Below, in pieces: positions 19,240-26,048 of a stretch of DNA of 26,048 bases (position 1 is the first letter of the stretch; every line of letters begins with the position of its first letter). Source of the stretch: Chara braunii (lineage: Eukaryota; Streptophyta; Charophyceae; Charales; Characeae). Under the pieces are notes generated by a model. It ran no database searches and was not told where the DNA came from. It worked only from the letters and a program-made list of their open reading frames with translations. Where the stretch lies: contig BFEA01000069.1 in NCBI GenBank assembly GCA_003427395.1, forward strand, positions 3,582,997-3,609,044. The letters are read 5' to 3'. The position numbers and the translations under genes are program-made.

Positions 19240-19344
19240 TCTGGAAGGGAAGAAGAGTAGGTTTTGCACTTCTGAAATAAACTGTTCTCAAGGACAGAGG
19301 GGCAGGAGGCTCCCAGTCATTGAGCAATTGACCCAACTACACCG

Positions 19345-19380
19345 AAATGACCAGGCGTCGTATTCGGGTGAAGGAGGCAG
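19345..19380. mobile_element. MITE family A, half copy
   Basis: AATGACCAGGCGTCGTATTC followed by GGGTGAAGGAGGCAG matches the right arm of family A (ATGACTGGGCGTTCTATTC, GGGTGAAAGACGG). No left arm is present. Confidence 0.6.
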
Positions 19381-19436
19381 GAGAGAAGCTCAGCCTGAGC
19401 AACCCTGCTTGGTACCCCAACATAACCTCGCTCCTG

Positions 19437-19542
19437 GGGCCTTCCACTCTGTACATTTTGATTAATGAGCCACGAATTGAACCTAGGCGTCAGGCGCCAC
19501 GGGTGCCATGTTCATGCTTGGGAAGCACGAATGTCGGCGTAA
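19437..19542 (-). repeat. Dispersed repeat, copy 2 (pair at 864-970)
   Basis: Partner of the repeat at 864-970. On the minus strand the 7-nt loop in GTGC/GCAT reads TTCCCAA, and GGTTCAATTC resembles a B box. The two copies differ in that loop, as expected of old SINE copies. Confidence 0.6.
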
Positions 19543-20117
19543 TAGTGACGATGTACATATATTCCTAGCATGTACATTGACTCAAACTGGGTGAGCAGAA
19601 AAACGAGAGGTTCCAGGTGAACTAATAAGCGTGTGGCTGGTAGTCAATCCTCTCTACTGAAAAGTAACCCATGCTGCCACTGGTTCGTATCGTTATGAAG
19701 CACTTGGGTGGACTGTACTGTTATCTTCCTGGCTTGCCAGAGGTAAGGAACCGCACTAACACTGAATGCAGTCAAGCAACTGTTGGCCAAAAAAAAAAAA
19801 AAAAAAGCAACCTTACCCAGAATTGACAGGGCCAGCCCGTCTGGCCCCGAAAGCATAAGTTCGGAGTTGTCCCTCCTGCGGCGGAGCATCGTCGCGCGAG
19901 GGTTCTCTTCAACGCAGTTCCTTTCGCTCGGGAGTCAAAACCCGTCGCAGACGACTTAGACACTCTCGGCAAATGAATATCTTGTCCCTCGCAATGAGAA
20001 AGAGCGCAGCGAAATGCGATACTCAATGTGTATTGCAGGGGGTGAAAAAAAGAACAGGGCCAACAGCAGGATCAACAACTCATAGAATAGGTTCCTTGTT
20101 TAGGCAACGGGCACGAC
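19543..20117. other. No firm gene; weak minus-strand first-exon candidate
   Basis: On the minus strand an ATG at 19889 opens MLRRRRDNSELMLSGPDGLALSIL, ending at a donor-like CTGG|GTAAGG near 19815, upstream of an 18-base T run. Sequence at 19715-19770 shows distant similarity to 20800-20850 (minus GTGCGGTTCC / GTGCGGTGCC followed by GGCAAG.CAGGAA), so both may be parts of an old dispersed repeat. I do not recognise a product. Confidence 0.2.
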
Positions 20118-20227
20118 TATCATCCTCACCCAAATAGAATGCCCAGTCATTATAGCCTGTATTTGGGCCAACTTTCAGACCGGATGCAGTGATAATAACA
20201 GGGCGTTTTATTCGGATGAAGACGGCA
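20118..20227 (-). mobile_element. Palindromic MITE family A, copy 2
   Basis: CATCCTCACCCAAATAGAATGCCCAGTCATTAT at the left is inverted at the right (ATAATAACAGGGCGTTTTATTCGGATGAAGACGG). The asymmetric centre (CAACTTTCAGACCGG) is the reverse complement of copy 3's centre, so this copy is in opposite orientation. Evidence is direct sequence comparison. Confidence 0.85.
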
Positions 20228-20580
20228 TTCTTCAGTAGCTTTAAACTTTGAAGTTTAAACAGGTTCCCAGCTAAAAATTCAGTTTTTTCAGTTTAGTCTG
20301 CATAGTGAAGCAGCTTAAGGAATCACGAACAGAGTCGGTCCGACTCTATAGAATAAACAGGGTCATAGTACTAGGGGAGTAGAAAAAGAACAGATTAAAT
20401 TTTTCATATGAGACACTCCACTAAAGTGGGGATCAGAAGTCGACACGGCTCTTGGTTGACAAGCATATCAGATAGCAAACAATACCCGAGAGGAGCAATT
20501 AAAGGACACAACCCCATAGGCAGAAGAGCATCTCCGAACCAGAAAGAAAGGCAACAAGCACCAGGAAACTCAGTGGTAAA
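20228..20580. other. Intergenic, nothing identified
   Basis: I see no supported coding region, RNA gene or structured repeat here. There is a short local palindrome (CTTTAAACTTTGAAGTTTAAA) near 20240-20260 and AT-rich sequence around 20390-20410. Confidence 0.5.
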
Positions 20581-20692
20581 CTACCGTCTTCAACCGAATA
20601 GAATGCCCGGTAATTATCGCCGTGTCTGGGCTGAAAGTTGTGCCAAATACAGCTATAATGACTGGGCGTTCTATTCGGGTGAAAGACGGTAG
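20581..20692 (+). mobile_element. Palindromic MITE family A, copy 3 (best preserved)
   Basis: The 112-bp element starts CTACCGTCTTC and ends GACGGTAG. Arms of about 37 nt pair with few mismatches (ACCGAATAGAATGCCCGGTAATTAT against ATAATGACTGGGCGTTCTATTCGGGT). The centre contains GGGCTGAAAGTTGTGCCAAA. There is no coding capacity, so it would depend on a transposase elsewhere. Confidence 0.88.
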
Positions 20693-21022
20693 CAGGCTAA
20701 CTTAGGCAGGGGTGAGGGGAGGTACATCCTTCCTGTGGAAAGCAATCAGTGCCGCCCGCTCGAGTCTCTCAACCATAATGGGAAACGTTGGAGAGTGTGT
20801 ATGTCGTATTTTCCTTGACTTGCCGGTTGAATAGGCACCGCACTGATGCTCCCCAGAATGGACATGGAGCTGGAACCCTGAGGTTCTGTTTTTTTTTTTT
20901 TTTTTAAGCCAAAGAGAAAGGAAAAAAAAAAAAAAAAACAGGGCCACAATAACCTGGAATGGCACTACAAGATTTAGCAGGGGGCCCAGCAGAATGAGCT
21001 TGGAACCCGACAAGGGTAAGGT

Positions 21023-21181
21023 TGAGGTTAAGCCGCCAGTACACCCGAAGAAGGAGATTGAGCCTCTCCTGAAAAGTAGGAGGCCATGAACTGCCAATTC
21101 ATTTTTTCGACGGTCCATGGCCTCCGAAATTTAGGAGAGGCTCAATCTGCTTTTTCGGATGTACTGGTGGTTTAAGCCTCA
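21023..21181. mobile_element. Long hairpin element, family B (foldback MITE-like)
   Basis: Arms of about 65 nt: TGAGGTTAAGCCGCCAGTACA, CCCGAAGAAGGAGATTGAGC and CTCTCCT on the left recur inverted on the right through GGCTCAATCTGC and GTACTGGTGGTTTAAGCCTCA. The loop (about 25 nt) includes AATTCATTTTTT. TTAA occurs at both ends but lies inside the palindrome, so a TTAA target duplication is possible but not shown. Only one copy is in the window. Confidence 0.82.
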
Positions 21182-21299
21182 GAATAAACCTGCTAGAATT
21201 TACCAATAGAATAGGATGCAGGCTGAGGAGGAAGTCTGAATCGCCCGACTAGTTGATAGCTGCGCGCTGGGAGAAACACCTGGACATAGACCCCTACCA

Positions 21300-21445
21300 G
21301 TTAGAAAACATCCCATGGGAATGACTGATGACTGTTAGGCCACCGGGCTTTAAGAGTCTGTGATGGCTGCTATGGTACTTGGCAGTAACAGTCAACAAAT
21401 GGATGAACAAGAAGTCCACTGAAAACATCCCATGGGAATGACCAA
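21300..21445 (+). repeat. Short direct repeat pair
   Basis: GAAAACATCCCATGGGAATGAC occurs near 21304 and again near 21420. The surrounding sequence shows no gene. Confidence 0.8.
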
Positions 21446-21483
21446 CCTTCTGTGTGCCACGTAATCACAAACAGAGTTTCCCT

Positions 21484-21553
21484 TCCTACAGGATTTGAGC
21501 CTGTGACCTTCAACAGAACCCCCTGCTGCTCTTGCTACACCTAGAGGGTTCAA
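21484..21553 (-). repeat. tRNA-like sequence (SINE head or tRNA pseudogene)
   Basis: On the minus strand ACAGG-CTCAAAT-CCTGT is a perfect T arm with a B box (GGCTCAAATCC). AGCAG/CTGTT forms an anticodon-like stem around a six-base loop, one short of normal. TAGCAAGAGCAG resembles the A box. The acceptor strands pair only partly. Sequence is degenerate, so not a working tRNA. Confidence 0.5.
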
Positions 21554-21558
21554 AGGAC

Positions 21559-21969
21559 TCAATCCACACGGAAGCCAACCTTATTTGAAATTCTGAGGAA
21601 GGACTGGAACCAGATGGAGGTTAACCTATTGAGATTCTGAGGAAGGCCCTGGTATGGGGTATCTGGAGAAAGCGCTGCCAAGAAACAACAGTAAGAGAGC
21701 AATGCACGCGGGAGAAGCCTGGACCCTGATCCTGCCCCAAGTAGGAACAGCGTTCTAGGTCCTTTGGAGGATAGAAAGGCGTGAAAAGAGTGAGGAAGAG
21801 GATAAGGCGCATAAACATATGGCCAGACTCGAGGAAGCCCATTTTGGGAAGAGGAAAGATAGTAATCATCAGAGGAATGAATGTACTCATCATGCTCTGG
21901 GAGGAAATCGAAAGCCATTACTGCCCTGTAAGCAGCCCTCCCATTAGCTGCCTCGCTGGCGATAAGCAT
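21559..21969 (-). CDS. Unrecognised open frame, possibly an exon
   Basis: 136 codons are open on the minus strand. The first part (AANGRAAYRAVMAFDFLPEHDEY) has a protein-like composition, while the rest is hydrophobic and aromatic without a known motif. The length is not far beyond chance, and no matching splice sites or neighbouring exons are evident. Treat as hypothetical. Confidence 0.2.
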   Translation of the reverse strand: MLIASEAANGRAAYRAVMAFDFLPEHDEYIHSSDDYYLSSSQNGLPRVWPYVYAPYPLPHSFHAFLSSKGPRTLFLLGAGSGSRLLPRALLSYCCFLAALSPDTPYQGLPQNLNRLTSIWFQSFLRISNKVGFRVD

Positions 21970-22129
21970 ATCCTTAGTCTAAGCCTGCAGTGTGAGGTCT
22001 GAATATTCCCATGATCAACCCTTAGAGAACCTAACTCTCTGTGTAGATTGCATAGCTATCATCTTTAGCCAAAGCCGGGTAATGGCCCCGGTAACTCAAA
22101 AGTTTTTTAAATAATCTTCTCAGTATGTT

Positions 22130-22204
22130 TTTGAATGGGACGCTGGGCCCGGTTCCCAGCACGTGCTGCTCCCCACCAATAGATTGGAGCATGTCCAATT
22201 CAAA
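22130..22204. repeat. Small inverted-repeat unit
   Basis: TTTGAATGGGAC at 22130 is answered by GTCCAATTCAAA at 22193-22204 (one mismatch), with an inner GCTGGG/CCCAGC hairpin and an A run just outside. It may be a tiny foldback element or chance. Confidence 0.3.
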
Positions 22205-22391
22205 AAAAAAAAAAAACTGCAGTGTGAGAACAAATTCTACAAATAGGAAGCAGCAGAATTCCGTACCGATTTAGTGCCACACATGCACAAGCGGTGCACA
22301 TGGTTCCTTAGAAACGGCAACGGCCTTGAGGTATCATCATTGATCTGCCCGGCCCCAGGTAATTCAGAATGATTTCATTCTGTTCATCTGA

Positions 22392-22460
22392 TTGTATTTG
22401 GATTCGAACTTCGGTCTGTATCTCAAGGGTTCTTGAGTGTACGCACTGAGCTAGGACAGT
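22392..22460 (-). repeat. tRNA-like sequence with A and B boxes (SINE head)
   Basis: On the minus strand TAGCTCAGTGC (A box, 22443-22453) and GAAGTTCGAATCC (B box, 22400-22412) are spaced as in a tRNA. CTCAA/TTGAG forms the anticodon stem with a six-base loop. The T stem and acceptor do not pair, so this is a tRNA-derived SINE or decayed tRNA copy and not a gene. Confidence 0.6.
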
Positions 22461-23227
22461 AATGGAAACAGAACTACCATTTTCATAAAAGCTGGACGAG
22501 TTTGGTCTGTTTTTCACTGGATTTTACTGTTTGTCCGACAAACACAACAGTGGGCTGAGATGGACTATGCACCCTGACTTTCAGGCATGTTTTGTAAGGA
22601 GTGGTAGAGCTGAAAGAAAAATAGCAAAAAGGACATCGAGCTCAAAAAAATTGCGGTGTGGTGAGTGAGGGGGACGAGAAGATTGAAACAAAGAAAGCAG
22701 AGTGACAAGTACATGGACGCGACAAACGGACGAGTCAGGCAAGGCATGGCTGAGACAGGCAGGTGTTGAGAACGGGCAGGGAGATTCTGCCTTCTTCTGT
22801 CATTTCCGTCAGTCCATGGTAGTTGTAGCATGCTGACGCCGCCACACGGGCCCTGTTTGGGGGCCCGATGGTTGTTCCAGGCCCCCAGGCCGCGCATCCA
22901 TTTTTGGTGAGCGACCTGGAGGCCCACCGCCATATTCCCGGTCAGGCCACCAGCATTTATTATTTTTGCTGCGTGATTCAGTTTCAGCCGTTGTAGGCCA
23001 GGTTCAGATTTGTCCTTACGTAAGACAGGACCAGGCATTTGTCTTTTGTGCCTGGCCCAGTCCTCAGGACCCTGCTGCGTCAGCAGGATTGCCTGGACGT
23101 CCGGTAGGGACCCAGGCAGGGCGTTTTTGGCCAGGATCGTAGGACCAGGACTAGGGCCTGCGATCAGGACCATCGATCGGACATCAGATCCGGCAGTCCT
23201 GATCACAGACCGAGGACTGCTCAGCCA

Positions 23228-23251
23228 GGCCCAGCGGTATATAGCTGGGCC
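23228..23251 (+). promoter_or_regulatory. LTR TATA box inside a perfect inverted repeat (solo LTR)
   Basis: GGCCCAGC and GCTGGGCC enclose GGTATATA. TGGGCC also matches the plant site II (TCP-factor) core. Position relative to the LTR start parallels the large element's LTRs. Confidence 0.75.
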
Positions 23252-23550
23252 AGTCCTTCACTTTGAGGGCATTCGGGCTGGAGCCTCCTTTGGGCGTCAC
23301 ACTGCTGGAGCAGCGCCAGTTTGGGGAGAGCTGCTATAAAGCAGCGCTAGAGGATTAGAAGAGTAGGCTTGAATGGAGAGATTTGGTGGAGGCCAGGTCC
23401 ACAAGGGAGAGAGAGACTTACCTGGGCGCCATAGCTGGTACTTCATACCGGTAATGGGACCGGCCTTCAGCAGCGACCTGCATCGGGAGTCATCGCCTTC
23501 GCTGGTCAGTATTCACGACATCGTCATCAGGAGCGTGTGAGAGAGGAGAA

Positions 23551-23586
23551 TTCTTCTTCTTCTTCTTCTTCTTCTTCTTCTTCTTC
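23551..23586. repeat. (TTC)n microsatellite
   Basis: Twelve TTC units precede the GATA and GA tracts within the solo LTR. CTTCTTCTTCC is also present at the corresponding site of the large element's LTR (minus strand, beside its CT/GA tract). Confidence 0.95.
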
Positions 23587-23660
23587 TCCTGATTCTTCTC
23601 CGCTCCTCCATAGCCACTGTTCTTCTTCTTCTCCTCCTCCCTCTTCTCTTCTACCTCTTC

Positions 23661-23858
<198 letters not shown>

Positions 23859-24262
23859 AGGCAGTAACTATTTCGCGTCGTGGAGCCCAGGATCTGATTC
23901 GACATTTTTGAAGACAGACATTGGTTGGACATTTGTCGGGGAGACTATTTCTTGGAGGACTACGAGTTCTACTCATCCTACTTCCCCTCTCCGTCTTTGT
24001 CTCTCCTCCCCTTTCATCATCCGTGGTTTCTCCCCATGTGTGTGCGCAAGGAGGGATCTTTCTGTGTGTATGATTTCCCTCCTTGCTGTGCGACGTGTGT
24101 GATGATGATTGTGTGAGTCGAGTCTGGATCTGATGTGTCAGGTCATATCTTCAAGTCTTCCGCTGTGCTACATTGCATTATCTCGTTTTGTTTTGAGTCC
24201 TGTTCATCACACTGGCGCTCCTTGGACATCTGCACCGCTCATCTTCAGATGAGCATGCATCA

Positions 24263-24692
24263 GTAGGTGACTGAGAGGGACATTTCTGGATGCTCTACAG
24301 TATCAGGTTAGGGGGGGACAAAGGAATAAAGAACTAGTCCGTTTTTCTATAAGCACTCACGCGCCTATGGGGCAAAGGCATGAAGTGTAAAATACGCTGA
24401 AGAATCAATACTCGGACGATTGATTCTTACTCTTTTCTCTATGTGTATTGCTGTTTTGGGGGGGCTTAAGGGAGCTAGCGGAAGCAGGCGTGGATGGCTA
24501 GTACATCGGATTCCTGACTGATCCAGAGACTAATGCACGCTGCTGTCTCAAGATCGCTTGACTATACCGAAGGGAGGTGTTGAGTGGGTTTCAGATGTGA
24601 AGAATGCTCAACCCCGTTTCCAGGTTCTAATGAAAAAGTGGGAAAAACAAAAACGAGAGCCAACATCATAAGGTCTCATTTTACAGCCCACA
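24263..24692. other. Intergenic, nothing firm
   Basis: Open sequence between the solo LTR and an AT-rich hairpin. GGCTAGTACATCGG...TGATCC near 24498-24530 faintly resembles a tRNA D and anticodon arm but lacks a B box. GATTGATTC/GAATCAAT forms a small inverted repeat near 24402-24428. Confidence 0.5.
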
Positions 24693-24728
24693 ATTAAGTA
24701 ATCAATTCATTGAATTGAATTACTTAAT
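24693..24728. repeat. AT-rich hairpin
   Basis: ATTAAGTAATCAATTC pairs with GAATTGAATTACTTAAT (one bulge) around a 3-nt loop. ATTAAGTAATC occurs again at about 24773. It may be an AT-rich matrix-attachment type sequence or part of a foldback element. Confidence 0.7.
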
Positions 24729-24796
24729 TAATATTGATTTAATAATGATTAACTTTTGTTGGCAATAACTATAATTAAGTAATCTAAAAGAATAAG

Positions 24797-25537
24797 TTAA
24801 ATGTTTACCCAGTACTTGTAAACTGTACGCTCCAGTATGGAAGTGTTCTGGCTGACCCGCGCCTGCTCCGACAAAAGCAGTTCACACAATCTGAAATTCA
24901 TGAACTGATCTTTCTCAGATTCCAGCAGTGTCAGATCCGGAACAGGTTCGGCACTGTCTCTTGCTCCATCCATTTCAAAAGCATCTGCCCGGATGAATCC
25001 CCCGCCATATGGAACGATTCCTGGATTCCCTGGAAGAGAATGGTTCCGCTTCTTATTGAATGCGCATGCCAACTTTTGCCCTCCATCAACTCCTCCCGGC
25101 CTCCCACCTCTCCCACCAAGGTTCCAATCACACTGGGAATATTGACTACTATCGCAGCTCCCGTACTCCTGAAATTGCAGGTTGCTCCTCTCCCATGCTC
25201 CTCTGCCAATCCCTCCCCATTCACCTTTGTCTTCATACATTCGCGACCGCGATTGTCTCGAGAAAAACTCACTCCGTTTACCTGCTGTCCAACTGGCAGG
25301 AGTCCTCGCCCAATCCCGCTTTATCTGTCGACGCATTTGTGAGTACCCTTCATTTTGCCTCTCATGTGAGACGCTGGGCGTCTCTGCACACCAGTCTACA
25401 TCCTTGCCTAAACTTCCATGGCCTTCACCACCCGCCAAGAATTCCTGCAAGTTCAGAGACAGAAGCAAATCGCCATGACGAAAACGCTCTAAGCTCCATC
25501 TCGAAGAAAACAACCCCCCCCCTGCCTCTGCCAACCT
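24797..25537 (-). CDS. Probable host coding exon, unknown product
   Basis: About 740 nt of minus-strand sequence run without a stop. The upper end has an acceptor-like pyrimidine-rich TGCCCTTTGAAG|G directly after an in-frame stop and no ATG nearby, so an internal exon is likelier than a complete gene. The lower end has a donor-like ACTGG|GTAAAC near 24812, just before the frame's own stop. The predicted protein is Gly/Ser/Arg-rich at first (GGRGGRPGGVDGGQ), then more ordinary (PDLTLLESEKDQFMNFRLCE, LLLSEQARVSQNTSILERTV), with a helical C-terminal part. I recognise no domain. A run this long is unlikely by chance, which is the main support. Confidence 0.45.
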   Translation of the reverse strand, partial: RLAEAGGGLFSSRWSLERFRHGDLLLSLNLQEFLAGGEGHGSLGKDVDWCAETPSVSHERQNEGYSQMRRQIKRDWARTPASWTAGKRSEFFSRQSRSRMYEDKGEWGGIGRGAWERSNLQFQEYGSCDSSQYSQCDWNLGGRGGRPGGVDGGQKLACAFNKKRNHSLPGNPGIVPYGGGFIRADAFEMDGARDSAEPVPDLTLLESEKDQFMNFRLCELLLSEQARVSQNTSILERTVYKYWVNI

Positions 25538-25806
25538 TCAAAGGGCACAAATAGCAGTCAAACCCTCAAACCTTCGCCTCTGAGTCCGTCAATGCCAAAC
25601 AAATTACCTTGGCATTATAGACCAGTAGCAAACCCTGCCAAGAGTCCTGATAGAATACAACATCCACAACATATTCATGAACCTGAAGATTTCCCAGCCC
25701 AGGCAAAAAGCAGATCTACAGGTAGCATACTCTTGCATTCAGAGCATCCTTGCACTAGGCCTTTCCCGGATGGATGCATGTTAAGTGTAATAAGGTCAAG
25801 ATTAAG

Positions 25807-26007
25807 TCAAGAATGCGCAATTGTAAGTGCGCCCTTTATTGAGAAACAGAGGTCCGCCAGCGGAAGCAAATAATAGAGCTCTTTTCCCACACTTTCGATT
25901 AATCCCTTCAGCGATAGGACCGGGGTTGTCACGCGGGGATCCCCGGGGTCGCCGGCCCCCGCACCACCGCCCCCGCCACCACTGGACCGGTGCCCCCGAC
26001 CATCCAC
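25807..26007 (-). CDS. Possible upstream exon (Gly-rich then hydrophobic)
   Basis: The minus strand opens with an ATG at 26007 in very GC-rich sequence (Gly-rich MDGRGHRSSGGGGGG) and continues into TTPVLSLKGLIESVGKELYY and LLPLADLCFSIKG, which reads like a real helix-rich protein segment. It lies upstream of, and on the same strand as, the 24797-25537 open stretch, so both could belong to one gene. No convincing donor site is visible, and the frame may run off the window edge. Product unknown. Confidence 0.3.
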   Translation of the reverse strand: MDGRGHRSSGGGGGGAGAGDPGDPRVTTPVLSLKGLIESVGKELYYLLPLADLCFSIKGALTIAHS

Positions 26008-26048
26008 CCCTGGCGGGCACCCCAGCAGCGGGGAAGCCCGCCACCCCC

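Noticed and set aside
22565-23206. Minus-strand frame of 213 codons
   Set aside because: Most of it lies antisense in the U3 of the solo LTR, with no domain; explained by the LTR's composition.

Overview
The window looks like draft nuclear sequence from a plant-lineage (streptophyte) eukaryote. It has intron-bearing coding fragments, one of which matches the plant EDR1/CTR1-type domain. It also has chromodomain-bearing Ty3/gypsy retrotransposons, small foldback elements, tRNA-like SINE heads and long (CT)n/(GA)n tracts. A charophyte alga is possible, but I cannot name the species. There is no operon-like gene layout, and nearly everything I can identify is mobile-element debris.

Layout. Positions 1-1000 are C-rich with no supported gene. 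At 1837-2298 (-) lies an exon encoding part of an EDR1 domain. Immediately upstream of it (in gene orientation) sits a complete but decayed Ty3/gypsy element on the minus strand (2497-12753). It has a 3' LTR (2497-3778), a polypurine tract, chromodomain, integrase, RNase H, RT, protease and gag, an initiator-Met-tRNA-type primer binding site and a 5' LTR (10300-12753). The 5' LTR contains a nested solo LTR of another family (10741-11950). The integrase region is interrupted by about 150 bp of organellar-type 16S rRNA. A second Ty3-like element on the plus strand (12754 to past 16100) abuts the 5' LTR directly. It is 5'-truncated and has lost most of RT, all of RNase H and most of integrase.

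From 17.2 to 18.4 kb there are clear assembly artefacts: two copies of a Nextera mate-pair junction adaptor and an exact 149-bp duplication beside an N. From 19.1 to 21.2 kb there are two families of short palindromic (MITE-like) elements, one with three copies plus a half. Two tRNA-like sequences lie at 21.5 and 22.4 kb. At 22824-24262 is a second solo LTR, on the plus strand, related to the LTRs of the big element and with a recognisable target-site duplication. A 740-bp stop-free minus-strand stretch (24797-25537) may be another host exon.

How the parts relate: the LTRs of the large element and the solo LTR at 22.8 kb share a promoter design, a TATA box cradled in a GGCC-rich inverted repeat, followed by a (GA)n leader tract. 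I regard this, the decayed MITE family and the organellar rRNA insertion as the most interesting biology. The adaptor and duplication findings limit trust in contiguity around 17-18.5 kb.
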